A stretch of DNA of 64,000 nt from Asterella californica (Eukaryota; Streptophyta; Marchantiopsida; Marchantiales; Aytoniaceae): positions 2,356,001-2,420,000 of the forward strand of contig JAYKYS010000014.1 in the NCBI GenBank assembly GCA_036924285.1, in the 5' to 3' direction. The translations under genes were made by a program, and so were the position numbers. Shown piece by piece: positions 32,074 through 43,130 of this stretch; positions within the stretch are counted from its first letter, which is position 1; every line of letters starts with the position of its first letter. The notes under the pieces are model-generated. The model was not told the DNA's origin. It saw only the letters and a program-made list of their open reading frames with translations, and searched no databases.

Positions 32074-34580
32074 GATTTATTGTGTTATTTTAACAAATTT
32101 TTTAGAATTAAAAAACTGATTTATATTTCAATGAATTTTAAAGTAATATAGAATAGTATGTATAAAAATAATACCTTTGAAAATATTCTCTTTATTCATG
32201 AAATATCAAATATAAAATTCACTTTTGGAAATAAATAAATAAATAAACTCTTGATCTCACGTGTTATCATCAAATATAACTATGTCCTCGAGTTTCAAGA
32301 CCACCCGACAAATTGATACATAAACCCAAGAACTTTGTTCTGAAGTGGTCGTTGTGGATCATTCCAAATTGCGCATGCCCTCATGCTCCTCGTCATGATG
32401 CAAGCTCCCATGCTTCGGAGACGCTTCGAAGGTTGCACTCCCGTATGACAATCGCCAAGAATGGTGCCAAGGTACTAATCTTGGACCTTGCTTGAGAAAT
32501 GAAAAACCGACTAAAGTAAACTCTAAAGTATGTGACTACTCTCGACTTGCCAAAAAAAGTTGAGGCAAGTATCGCTGATCATATCTCCACCTTTGTCCTG
32601 ACCAAGCCTATGTGATCCAAAATGCTCGAGGTGAGTGGTCTCACTATAAACACTGATGCAGTTCGAACTGTAAGCTACATATCTTCAACCTCGGTAACTA
32701 CGAAAGAAAGGGTTATATCTTGGAAGATAGGACAATCGTCGTTATCTCACTCAAGTGAGGTCTAGGATTCAAATCTGAAAATGTCTTCAATGGATATTGT
32801 CCTCCAAAAACAACAAAAGAACAATTTGCTGTACGGTAGAATTGTGAGTTTACGCATTTGGTACAAAAATTGAAAGTAGTGTGATAATATTATAAAGAAA
32901 TTTATAATTAAATTAAATAAAAAGTTTAAAAATTATACAAGAAAGAAAAGTAAGTGACTAGTTTTGTTTACAAAAAGCTACATATTTATCTCAGATTTTA
33001 AATATGTTTGGATATATTAAAATCTTATTTGAACATATTAATTTCAAAATAATCATGGGAAGAGAAAATAAACCTAGTGAATGATATGGGAATAAACATT
33101 TGAAAATACGTATGAGGTTAAAATGGGGAACGAAAAACTATTTTCAATTTTTTGGTATCTTTCGGGTTCTTTGTAGAATCTACATTTTAAATGCATAACA
33201 AAACTTATAGAAAGTCAAAGAAAGAAAATGAATAAAAGGTGGTCGATCCAAATATTATCAAACAAGATAACTCCAAACTTAAAAGATTAAACAACTGGTA
33301 TCACAGAAGTTTGTCGAATGAAATGACTTGAAACTAGAGCAAAAAGAATGGCAAACAAACTTTTCTACCATGTACGTACTTTTGGTCATCTATCTTGATC
33401 GTGTATAATGTCAAACACACAAAGATCTCAGTCGCTGTTCTATACGTGTTGATTATCTCCCCACGCGTGTGTGTGTATGACACACAAAGTCCATAAGGAA
33501 AACTAGAAAAAATCAGCTAGAGCAATGATCATCCGAGTTCCATGGGATTCAGCGCTCGTGCTAACGTTTTTGTATTCTCAACCGGCTGGAATTCCGAAAA
33601 GTCGGGTTGAAATGGTTTCTAGTCGGATTTTTTGAAGATTAAAGTTTTACAAAATGACAATTTACATGTGTTAAAAACCGGGAAGACTATTAAATGATTG
33701 AAGAAAACCGGTTCCCATTCATTATCGTCGGATAATTTCAGGTTCTCTAAAGTTTTTACCCCAGCACTGGGGCTTCTCAGCCTCAAGAATAAAGAAGTGG
33801 CTTGTACGAGAAAGAAATCACCCGTTTTGAAAAGCATGAACAGTAGAGAAGTTTGGAATATCTACATGGACCACATGACGCTCATGGATGGATGGTTGGC
33901 TTTTCGGAAGTCAACTTTGAAATTCCATGGCTTTGTCCTTACTTTCAGACACGAAAAGGTAAACTGTAGGTTTCCCTGGTCTGGTCCGGTCTAGGTAAGA
34001 GCGTAAACAAGCGGATCAGTAAGCTGCGTGAATCCCATGCCAATCATTGAGGGAATCCACTCCACAATACTTAAATAAACAATTTGTAACTCCCCATATG
34101 GGATGTGAATCCCTCACCATATGACTCAATAATAAAACGGCGTTTTCCTAGGATATATTCAACGGAAGGTTATATTAAATTAACGTCTGGTTTAAATTAA
34201 ACGTGTTTTTTAGCAGCCTCCAGCATTTGTAGTCTCTGAAGTGGATCTGTCCTGGATTATGTAGAGATCGTCTCGCAACTTTAAGATACATCTAATATTT
34301 AAAGAGAAATTTGAATTTTTGAAAAAATTAGCATATATTACTATAGCATTTCTGCATAACATTTAATGTCCTTTTCAGTAACAGAAGCGGGCAAAAGGTC
34401 CCAGAAGTTCAGGTTGCATGCATATCTTGAACCCGGTAACTGCTGAAGAAATATGTTGAGCATATTCCTGATCATAATAGTACATTGAGTGGGACTCTTG
34501 AGATGATCTTGTATTGTTACTTACAAATGATGCAGTTCTTTTAGGTCTTATACCCAAGGCTCGGATGTCTCTTAGAAGTC
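32074..34580. other. Unassigned AT-rich DNA
   Basis: Only short frames are present (for example 33698-33994, plus, which lacks a recognisable domain). No RNA gene or repeat identified. Confidence 0.35.
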
Positions 34581-34595
34581 CGTAAGTTCTGAAAT
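34581..34595. repeat. Target-site duplication, left copy
   Basis: CGTAAGTTCTGAAAT is repeated exactly at 38078-38092, and the bases on either side differ. The two copies bracket the non-LTR element. Confidence 0.75.
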
Positions 34596-34705
34596 GTATA
34601 TACGCAAGACGCAAAGAATAGCCAACGGATGGAAAGACCTCATCAAGTCTTACAAAGAAAAGAGGGAACTGGAGGACCAAGCAACTAATGCTCCATAGGA
34701 AAAAA
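34596..34705 (-). repeat. Conserved 3' tail of the LINE (dispersed repeat, copy C)
   Basis: On the minus strand: TTGCTTGGTCCTCCAGTTCC, CTCTTTTCTTTGTAAG, ACTTGATGAGGTCTTTCC, ATCCGTTGGCTATTC, TTTGCGTC. It lies directly inside the left target duplication and matches the plus-strand copy at 61459-61565 over about 100 bases. It is therefore likely to be the 3' end recognised by the reverse transcriptase. Confidence 0.7.
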
Positions 34706-34868
34706 GAACATCAGGTAAATCAAAATGTTACATACAACAAGTGCACATGAAATAGCATAGTCTACTGTAATTACTATTTTTGGACATCGTCTACTAAAGT
34801 TCTATGTAGAACAATTAAAACTTGCTGTCTAAAAAACGTAGTGCAAAAAGAAAGAGAAAGAGGTATCC

Positions 34869-35395
34869 CTACCGTCTCTCATGGTAGACTCTGAAACAAT
34901 CTCGGATAAAAATATCAAACTCTGGGACTATCGATCCATATATCTCCAAAGCTGAGGAGATGAAACAATGTCCGTCTTGCATACTCTTATACTTGGTCAC
35001 TTTCGCTATTGCTGCCACGCTTGCAGCCCATCTTGAGAGATGGACAATCATATGTGTCATCATTGAGTCTCGTGTCGGATCTAGGACAACCACATCTGCC
35101 ACTTAGACATGATTCTCTCTCATCATGTACATGTCAGTCCTCATTGACCTCTTGTGTGAAAGAAATGCCAACGCTCTCTCCACATTATGTAATCGTTCTC
35201 CCGTGCTATAGCAAACACAACATCTTTGATGACATCATGATTATCTATCCGCTCTTCACCGTGAGGACAAGGTGTTGATCCGAGGTGTCGAGCAAAATAC
35301 CACACTCGCAGGTGCACAATGCCGAAGCAACAAGCTGGACCAAGCCTAGATAAAATCTCATTGTTGAATAAAAGATAGTCGATGCGAGTCCGCAA
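34869..35395 (-). pseudogene. C-terminal endonuclease-like region of the LINE
   Basis: In two frames, 35141-35395 has CPHGEERIDNHDVIKDVV, a partial Cys/His knuckle followed by an HD-[AV]-[IL]-[KR]-D helix. After a frame change and a stop, RTDMY (near 35140) and ADVVVLDPTRDS (34869-35102) follow. The spacing R-x-D...~18...D-V-V-x-x-D resembles the PD-(D/E)XK restriction-like endonuclease at the C-terminus of R2/CRE-type LINEs; the knuckle before it also fits. Known: such elements nick DNA with this domain. Inferred: that this plant element belongs to that type rather than the APE-endonuclease LINEs common in plants. Confidence 0.45.
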
Positions 35396-36068
35396 GCTCT
35401 AATGCAAGATCGAGCTATGAGTCAAGAGCCTACGCCCTCGTCTGAACAAGAGCGGAGTCGAGCTCTAGTATCCCATGAGATGAAAAGATCAACAAAGAGC
35501 GCATGAAGAACCTACTGGAAGTGATGTCTCGTCAAAGAGGATTGCAGTTCGTGGGATCCATCCGTATCTAAAGCATCAAAATCGAAGATGTGTCTCACGT
35601 GTCTCAAGAGTTAAACTATATCTTGTCTCACGAGGACATATCTATAGTGAGTAAGAAACATTCTCCACCTCTCTCACATAGCTCTCAAAATAAATCTATC
35701 TCGCACGAGAAAACAACAACAGATCCAATGTGCTAAGAGGGTCTAATTATCCAAAAAGCTACTGAAGCAATCTCCTCCATAGATAATAAATCCATCTCGT
35801 CACATGATATCCACATGATGTCTATCTACGTCCGAGAGATCATATCACACACTTAAAGGTCTCCGATCTTAAGATGTCGTCAAAGACCTCCATGATCCTC
35901 TTATCAAACTCGATAAGATGCAAAATGAAGATAGGAGATGGAGGTAATGTGCGGAGTAAGTAACTCAGACGCGTGCAATGGAAGAAGAAAGGACACCAAA
36001 GGCAACTTGAGGGTCCTTTAAACTAGGGAGATCCTCAATATGCAAAATATCCTCCGTCAAAACAAAAT

Positions 36069-36769
36069 CTAAGAATCGGGAGACGAAGTCCTCTGAACTC
36101 GTCCGTACTTTGAGGATATGTAAATCATCTCTAGGTGTGACAAATCTCTCTGGGAGACCAAGTCTTGCACTTTGACACCTACCAATGTCAATTGATAGAA
36201 GAGGTGGTCAAAGACATCACATACTTGATCCGCCAGACCTATGATATGCGTGTCATCAACTAGAGATGAAAAGACACAACCTGGAGCAACCAATGGGTGA
36301 TGAAGAGAGTTATATAATGAGTTAAGACAAAGAGAGGTCCACCCAGAAGGTCTACTTGACGAGTACTTATAACAGAGTCGATGATTGTAATTCTCTCTAT
36401 CGAACGACCGTGCAGATAATAAAGAAAAGAGGAAGAATCATAGAACAATCGCACAAAGAGAACGAGACTCGTCAGAGATCCATCATCATCCATGAACTTC
36501 TTAAAGATTGAAGCATAAAAAACACTATTGAACACATTTTCCACATCCACTTGTAAGACAATCCAATCGAGATGGATGTCCAAGAGAGCATTAATGCTGA
36601 AAGACACAACCTCACAATCTCCAAGCATCGCAACCCGGAACTGATGTGGACAAAGATGGTCTTGAAAAATATCTCGAAGCTGAAGAACAATGATACAACT
36701 AATAAGTCGTAAGAGAATCTCAGTGATTACTATCGGTCGAATCTCTCCGTCATCTTTCATCATGACCAA
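36069..36769 (-). pseudogene. Reverse transcriptase domain of the LINE
   Basis: The frame 36260-36769 shows RT fingers and palm: DGEIRPIVITEILLRL (motif 2-like), HQFRVAMLGDCE, then LQVDVENVFNSV, in which the Asp codon at 36545-36547 is the motif A catalytic residue, and TRQVDLLGGPLF, the motif B loop (normally RQGDPLG; here Q-V-D-L). After a frameshift the next frame (36069-36293) has SSLVDDTHIIG, the catalytic x-x-D-D motif C with both Asp codons at 36252-36257. It copies element RNA into DNA at the nicked target. The G-to-V and P-to-L changes in motif B and the frameshift show it is broken. Confidence 0.75.
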
Positions 36770-37754
36770 AAGTCTAGCTGCATCAAGTACTTGAGCTATA
36801 ATGAAAAATATGTCATTGAGCTATTGTTGCCACGACTTGAAAAAGCTCAGTGAAACCACTAGAGGAGTCGTATGTTTGAAAATAATCTCATAAGTGCTCA
36901 TAGACCATCCTAGACAGACCTTCAGAAGATAGATATGGAGCTGTACACAAAGCTTAGGCAAACAAAGATCTATCGAGACATAATGGCTCCTCAAGCTGAT
37001 AGTCTTGAATCTCAAATGGTGGAGGATCACCCGATGAGAGATGAAAAAAATGCAACGAAGTGATCATCTCCTCAATATGGCATGTCACTAACAAATGATG
37101 CAATGTTGTAGCAACTCTACTAAACTCTCCAACCCGACATAACATCTTACAACATCGTATGCGAGCGGAATATGAGACGTTACGTGTAGAAGCATACTCA
37201 CTCCTATCTCTTGCAGCACGTACTGATTCTTCCTGTAAGACCGCTCAGTCACCAACACGAAATCTCTGAAGGTGGACGGCCACTTCTTCATGTCTTACTC
37301 TGCCATCTCGAGTATAACAAAGACACCAACGAGATAGTAAGAAAGAACAATAACCATGCTGTCTCGTCCTTGGTGTTTCGTGCCAACATGTCTAGAGATA
37401 CACAGAATGCTTGTCTCATTTCGTCATGGAGAGCACGAGGTAGCTGATGGAACAAGCGCGGACAAGAAAAACTCGTCTCGAACAATCCAAGAATAGTATG
37501 GACTCTCAACCACTCTCATGACTTTGGAGGAACTCAAAGAAGAAAGACTAACGATGTCATAACTACTGCATGTGTAGACCTCTGCTCTCGACTGACATGA
37601 GCATGTCATGCGGTCCAACCGTAGCTCTTGTGCATCTTTCGCACATCAAACATGGTGTGTCTCGGATCAATTTCAGTCTCATGGAAAAGACAGTATCCAT
37701 AGCTAAAAAATGACAATATCTTACCAAATAGTACTCGTAATAAAAATATTTCAA
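36770..37754 (-). pseudogene. N-terminal part of the LINE ORF, heavily frameshifted
   Basis: Short overlapping minus-strand frames (36821-37030, 36954-37145, 37088-37291, 37563-37754) carry protein-like segments with Cys pairs (for example CLMCERC at about 37640-37665), consistent with a former N-terminal nucleic-acid-binding region. No single frame is open for more than about 70 codons. Confidence 0.4.
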
Positions 37755-38077
37755 ATATATACTCTTAAATACAAAACTCTAATCCTCTAGGGATAAAAAA
37801 TTCACTATATAGCAAAAAATTTCAAAAATCTCTCAAAAACTTAAAACAAAAGACTCTGTAACCCTAAAATATTTAAAATATATAATACTCAAATTATTTT
37901 TTCACGAAATGTATCAATTCTAGAACTAAAAAAGCAAAAAAGCAAAAAAAATTAAAAAAAAAAAATCTACACTAACTCATCCTAACACACTCCATCCTCT
38001 CAACCTTCACTCTCTTCTCTTCCCTCCCCTCTCCTCTTGTCCCCCTCTCCGCGATATCTGAATGTGCTATATAGCTT

Positions 38078-38092
38078 CGTAAGTTCTGAAAT
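38078..38092. repeat. Target-site duplication, right copy
   Basis: Second exact copy of CGTAAGTTCTGAAAT bounding the 5' end of the LINE. Confidence 0.75.
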
Positions 38093-39060
38093 CAGGTGTG
38101 GTGGTGCTACAGAACTTTGACGGTAACCTTGCTGTCTCCCTTGCGGAATGCCGTGGAAGAGCTGGGAGCCTCAGTTGTGTGCCTAAGTGGTTACATGGTT
38201 GCTGCTAGTTTGCTGATAGGTGGGGTTTCTGTAACCATTGATCCAAGTTATCAAGAGTTACTTTGGAAGATCAAAACGTGAAGTTAATAATTTTGAATGC
38301 AAGAGTTCGGAAGGGTGAAGGGAAGCCCACTTTTCTTCCAGACTGACACTCTAATTCTGGTGTGCTGAAGTAAACCTGCACCCGTGATAGACCAGTGGTA
38401 CACTACACTCAAGCTATATGATCTACGTCCACCACGGTTGACTAGGCTAACTCTGTTAGTGGACGGAGCGAATAGTCTGGAGTATCTCACGGGGAACATC
38501 CACCACCTGCAAGGGCTCACACAGGAGGACCATTCAGAGAGTCGGTGTGGTATTTCGTCAAAGATACTATCGTAGTCCAAACAGGAGCGGGTTTATACAG
38601 GACCACGTTGGACCAGGTTGGACTGCAAGTTGGGGTGATCGAAGCAGACGGTTAACACGTCAAGGTCAAGCTAACTCGTGTAAGGGAGCGCAGCTGCGCG
38701 GGGAGGACAGGCTGAACATGTCGACAACAAGAAATACGAATGATTCAAAACCTCTGGACAGAGAAAGACTATGGTTACAGAAACCGCGGAGAACGGATAT
38801 GGTTACGGAATTACTCCTCGTCCCGGTGGAAGCCGCGATCGTGCGAGTCGAAATATGGACTTTACTAGAAGGGTGAGAAGGAAAAACGGATAGAAACTGC
38901 AGCGGGCACCTATTTCATTTACCATGGATCAAGAACTCTCACATAAAGGATGCCGAGGATCTATAGATCTGATCGTCGATCTAGTGCGCGCGGTAGTGTA
39001 TTTTGTCTAGGAAAGGTAAAGGGGAAGCGAGGAATCAGCGGATACTGAGACTGCGGTTTA
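38093..39060. other. GC-richer DNA upstream of the SAUR promoter, no gene recognised
   Basis: Contains several open frames (for example 38547-38876, plus, starting with GTG) without recognisable domains. This may be distal promoter or non-coding transcript sequence. Confidence 0.3.
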
Positions 39061-39090
39061 CTGTACTGTTCAGTAACTGCCAGCTACATC

Positions 39091-39121
39091 CAGGTGCCTC
39101 GACCGCCTGTTTCAGGTGCCT
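39091..39121 (+). promoter_or_regulatory. Paired CAGGTGCCT motifs upstream of SAUR
   Basis: CAGGTGCCT occurs at 39091-39099 and again at 39113-39121, 22 bases apart (about two helical turns) on the same DNA face. Each includes the E-box CAGGTG. They lie 40-70 bases upstream of the TATA box. Confidence 0.45.
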
Positions 39122-39135
39122 GTCTTCCGGGGCTC

Positions 39136-39167
39136 CACGTGGGAGGTCGAGCGCTTCTTTATATAAA
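39136..39167 (+). promoter_or_regulatory. SAUR core promoter: G-box and TATA box
   Basis: A palindromic G-box CACGTG (39136-39141, bound by plant bHLH/bZIP factors) precedes a consensus TATATAAA (39160-39167) by 18 bases. Transcription would start near 39192-39200, within a pyrimidine-rich leader. A TGTCTC auxin-response-factor core lies just inside the leader at 39342-39347. Plant SAUR genes are typically driven by ARF and bHLH factors. Confidence 0.6.
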
Positions 39168-39194
39168 CAGGCGGTAGCAGATTCGATCTAACGC

Positions 39195-40420
39195 TCCGTG
39201 CTCGTCTTGCTTGCGCTCCCCTTCCCCGTCTCGTACTCCCCGTTTTGCGTGTGCTGTGCTTCTAGTTTCCTTTGGCTCCAAGGACGGCGTTCTGTTCAAT
39301 CAGCGCGCTGTCTGGATTCCGAGTTGATGTGTTCTTGCTGGTGTCTCTTTATGAGGCGTTCCTAGTCGAGAAATTGACGGGCTGTTGGCGAGTGTCGGGT
39401 CATGGGTCATAACATTTGTGCTCGAGCAATTGGCCAATTGTATTGAGTCCAACTGGCGAGTGATTTTGAGGGCCGTCTCCTGGGTTCATCGTCACATTAG
39501 TTGGGGCGCGGCGAGCGAACAGATTTTGTTGGGTTGGTTGTTACTGGGAATTGTGGCCTTAGACGAGTGTCGTCTCCCGATTCCGCAGCGGTTGATGTTC
39601 GCTTCATGTTGCATGGTTAGTGACTGATCATTTTCTGGTTGCCGCTGGATTCGGAATTTTCGTTACTGTAATACTAGTAGTGGGGTTCGTTGCCTTTTGT
39701 CGTTCAAAGTGGATACTTTGCTGGACTCGGTGACAGTTTTGGATTTTGATTTCGCGAACGTCGGTGGATTGAAGATGCATGGTAATTGAGGTCTTTAGTG
39801 TTACAGTAGTCTGTTGGCCAGATTGGCTCACGGCCGTCTGCCAGTCTTTGGAGTACGTAGCCTTTTTACGGGAGTCGTGGTCGATCAGCGGTTACAGCAT
39901 GCGTTTTGCGGGCTTTGCTAGTTAGGATGAGTTGTTGGTAGCAAGGTAAGTTCGTAGTGATCTTATTCAGGATATAGGGCGCTGGGATTGCATAGCAAGA
40001 GTTGTGATTGATAGCTTTTGTGGTCTTCACGAGCAGGTATGGTAGACGGTCTGTAATCGGGACCTCTGGCATCGACGGTGACAAGAAAAGGCGCGACTTT
40101 GATATAGTAGCACACGGGCAATGATTCCTTTTTCTGTGAAGGAGTCGTCGCTCCGGGAGGTAGCGTAGCGATTTGGTAGGAGGTTCGTTAGGAGTTTCCT
40201 TGTGATCCTCTTGTTGGCGAGGACGCTATATGGATGCGAAGGCGCAAGTCAGAAACATGCAATGATCGATTTAGAGTGTACTGATAATGTTGATGACGAG
40301 GACGACGAAGCATAGCCGGTAGATTTATGGAATTTGAGCGTCCTTTGTAGAAAGAGTGTCTTTGGCGTTGTAATCTAGCGCGGTCGGGTTCGAGGGCGTC
40401 TTGTGTGAGAAGCAGGCAAT
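39195..40420 (+). other. Long 5' leader of the SAUR mRNA (inferred)
   Basis: About 1.2 kb separates the inferred start site from the SAUR ATG. It is GC-richer than average and contains upstream ATGs and short frames (39385-39627 is open, 80 codons). An intron in the leader is possible but not resolved. If unspliced, the upstream ATGs would repress translation. Confidence 0.4.
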
Positions 40421-40918
40421 ATGCAAGGAATCAATTTTCGCAAGATGGTGAGGCGGTGCCACTGGCCCAAGCATCCGTCCTCAACTCGGACCCACGATCT
40501 GACTCCAAGTTTTGCTTCACGACTTTGGCACCGTCATCACCAACACCATCACCACGCGTCGCACTGGGGCTTGTCTGATTCCGATACAGACGAGGAGAGC
40601 TCCAAGTGGATCCCTCGGGACGTGCCTGCTGGATGTTTGGTCGTGTATGTTGGGACAGAGAGGAGGAGGTACGTGATTGATACGCACTACCTCAGTCATC
40701 CGCTGTTCAAGGCGCTGCTGCAAAGATCTGCCGAGGAGTACGGATTCCACCATGAAGGAGGCCTCCTCATTGCCTGCGAGGTGGTTGTGTTCGAGCATCT
40801 GCTTCGGCTCATCGAGAACCACGACACAAGGACCCGTTATTCGGATATCGAGTACATGATGGTTTTCTATGGGTCGTCTTCTCTGACATCAGAGTCACTC
40901 AACCGACCCCTCCTTTGA
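40421..40918 (+). CDS. SAUR: SAUR-family auxin-responsive protein
   Basis: An intronless 165-codon gene. Residues about 66-131 form the SAUR domain: DVPAGCLVVYVG, RRRYVIDTHYLSHPLFKALL, SAEEYGFHHEGGLLIACE and the final FEHLL helix. These small proteins inhibit PP2C-D phosphatases and so activate plasma-membrane H+-ATPase and cell expansion in angiosperms. The N-terminal extension is basic, with a His-rich run (residues 38-46, WHRHHQHHHHA) and an acidic SDSDTDEES patch before the domain; the C-terminus is variable, as usual. The first ATG (40421) is used here; a second in-frame ATG at 40445 (MVRR) has a better G at +4 and could be used instead. Lack of introns, length and promoter elements fit the family. 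It is the only clearly intact, recognisable protein gene here. Confidence 0.93.
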   Translation: MQGINFRKMVRRCHWPKHPSSTRTHDLTPSFASRLWHRHHQHHHHASHWGLSDSDTDEESSKWIPRDVPAGCLVVYVGTERRRYVIDTHYLSHPLFKALLQRSAEEYGFHHEGGLLIACEVVVFEHLLRLIENHDTRTRYSDIEYMMVFYGSSSLTSESLNRPLL

Positions 40919-42782
40919 GAACAGGGAAAGCATCCTGCATACGACTTGAGGGAGGAAAGGTTCTTGGGACTGTGAAAAGCTGTTGGAGTCTTGATGTACG
41001 CTCATTGGTGATTGCTTGGATCGTTGGGCTGCATGTGAAGAATCGAATCTGCTACACATGTAACGGTCCGAATTTCACATGTATCAGAAGTGAACATCCA
41101 TGCGACCTCCCATGATTGCCGTCGGAGATAGCCGGGTTTCTCCTGTTGAGATGTGGCCGTTATAGATTACTTGCAATTGTAGCATTGTAAGTCATTCTCT
41201 TATCAGTGTACTTCTTTTTTCGGGTTTTGTAGGAGTGGTATAGTTCAGAACAAGAGCACCACTTCTAACGTAGTTTTGCTGATCTCAGTTGGTTGTTAAG
41301 TGTCTAAGCTGGAATCCCTGCGTCGTATATGGTAATCTCTATATGGTAATCTCTATAGTCGCAGCTTACTTCTAAAAGTAGCGGCAAGTTGAAGAGTGAG
41401 GCATCGGTCGTTATTCCTCTTTCCTCCAGATCGATGCTCAAGTTATTCAGTCACAGCAGCGGGAGTGCCAGCACACAATTCGGTACTTGGGTCTTTCCTG
41501 GTCCATTTCTGCAAGTTGTTCCGTTCGAGGCTGAACAAGAAACAGATAGTGGTAATTTAGAAGGGTGGTGGGGAGGTAAAGGTTGATCCCCGTCCCACCT
41601 TTCAACGGCTGCATTGGAGTGAAGACTGCCATTTTCATTGAGTCGAGAAGGAAGTAAGTTCCAGACGTTGCTTCAGTTTCTGACATTAATTGGTTCCTGC
41701 TTGACAGTTTTTCCGGTACTGGGATAGGTTAGGATGGTTTAGATGGGATATTAGAGCAATAGAGGTCAGAATTACAGTGTATAGTTATTCTTTGGGCTGA
41801 ACGGGTTGTGAAAAAAACCCTCCTATTTATTTTTCTTCAGTTACACGAAAGATAGCCCTTCTCATAAAACATTACCAAGAGTAGCTGTTATCTTGCCTGA
41901 CACTTGCAAGTATCTTTCATTGGTTGAAATACGGATGACAGTCTTTTACCGGAGAGAGAACTGAATCAATGTTTGAGGTACATGATTCCAAGTGTTCCTA
42001 CTGATTCATAGGATTTGCGTGAATTCTGAAGTATGGCTTAGGATTCTGAGGTATGGCCTAGAGTTCCGGTTTGCTTCGTAGTATATTTACACATCAGCTA
42101 TCATTGTACTTTAATAGTATCTACCTAACCCTAGAGCTATATATAAAGCATAAGAATGCAAGTTAAAAGTAACTCTTTGATTTGAACTGTAAGTGTACGA
42201 TGTCTGGAGGTCGATTCGATGTAGAGAAATGTCCCATATGCTACCGTAGCTAATTCAGTATTGCTTTGTCTCCTCGTGTGAAATGAGGCAAAGGAAAGAG
42301 TAAATGGCGATATTGTATTATGACTAGAAAAACGGGGGCAACAGGGTTGAACATATAAGCATCATAATGTCAAGAATAGATGGATGAGTCGACAAGATAC
42401 ACGACTCCTCTCTACTGGATGACAGTAACATCTACACATCAGTTATAACGTGCAGCTCTAATCTAACCTATAATCGTGGTGTCACCCCCCGGGAATTATA
42501 GTATATTCCACGGTTTCACGTGTCACGTTAGGGAGTCTCAGTATATCTCTGTCTTCCCTGAGCTCGTTAGAAGTTTCTTCATTCCGCATGTAGACTATTT
42601 ACTCTCTGTTTGTTCGTGAGAAGCTCTGGATAAGCCCGCACAATCATTCAGTATATGCAAGCCCTTAAATTTATGACTAAGCCCTTCCAAGAGGAAGGTT
42701 TTGGTCATAAATCGTGGAAGGGCTTGGTCAATAAATTTATATCAAGTTTAAATTAAATGATACTATGCTTGTGATGCGATTT
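40919..42782. other. SAUR 3' flank and unassigned DNA
   Basis: Holds the SAUR 3' UTR (end not defined; a GTATATGGTAATCTCTATA stretch is duplicated near 41330) and, further on, unassigned DNA with no gene seen. Confidence 0.4.
41124..41181 (+). promoter_or_regulatory. Possible DST mRNA-instability element in SAUR 3' UTR
   Basis: Three words in the order of the plant DST element occur about 205-260 bases after the stop codon: GGAG (41124-41127), ATAGATT (41162-41168) and GTA (41179-41181). DST elements in SAUR 3' UTRs speed mRNA decay. The gap between GGAG and ATAGATT (34 bases) is longer than in known examples, so this is tentative. Confidence 0.3.
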
Positions 42783-43130
42783 TGTTTATAGCAAGTTGTG
42801 GTTCGTTTTGTGATTCGTTTACAGGATGAGGTTAAAAGTGAGTGTGGTGTGAAGTTAATTCTCACTATAATTTACAATCCGAAGAGTAATGCGAAGAATG
42901 AACTTGATCATCTTCTTATTGTGAAAGTTATTGTGAAAGTTTACAAAAAAAGAGCAAGAGATAGTGAAGAATTTTTTTTTTTTTACATTATGGACTGAAC
43001 GTTCGATTCATAATTCAATTATGGGATATATGCAGGTGGAATTGATACAAGAATAGAAATTTATCATGGCCATTGAGGAGCATATATCCACTTGAAATGT
43101 TCTACTTTATTTACACTTGAAGTGTTCTAC
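42783..43130 (+). pseudogene. Integrase C-terminal core remnant of an LTR retroelement
   Basis: The frame at 42798-42998 reads GVKLILTIIYNPKSNAKNELDH, the end of an rve integrase core in which the Glu of the D,D(35)E triad follows a Y-[HN]-P-x-x-N-[GA] motif. Then come the helix IVKVIVKVYKKRA and an aromatic run. After a stop the frame continues YGIYAGGIDTRIEI, matching the 'TGYMPVELIQG' segment that follows in such integrases. It inserts element DNA when intact; here only about 100 residues remain, with stops. It probably belongs to the same class as the gag relic at 0.8-3.4 kb. Confidence 0.55.

Larger units (their letters stand above)
34596..38077 (-). mobile_element. Non-LTR (LINE-like) retrotransposon with target-site duplication
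   Basis: The 3.5-kb interval between perfect 15-bp repeats contains, on the minus strand, a purine-rich 5' leader (about 38077-37990), a T-rich tract, several broken frames, an RT domain (36.8-36.1 kb), a C-terminal block resembling a restriction-like endonuclease (35.4-34.9 kb) and a conserved 3' tail (34705-34596) found elsewhere as a dispersed repeat. A 15-bp target duplication is typical of target-primed reverse transcription. There is no LTR and no poly-A end; the tail ends in GCGTCTTGCG-TATATAC. All frames are interrupted, so the copy is inactive, but the length and both ends appear intact. Confidence 0.75.

Noticed and set aside
40517..40822. 101-codon minus-strand ORF inside the SAUR gene
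   Set aside because: Antisense shadow of the SAUR coding frame.
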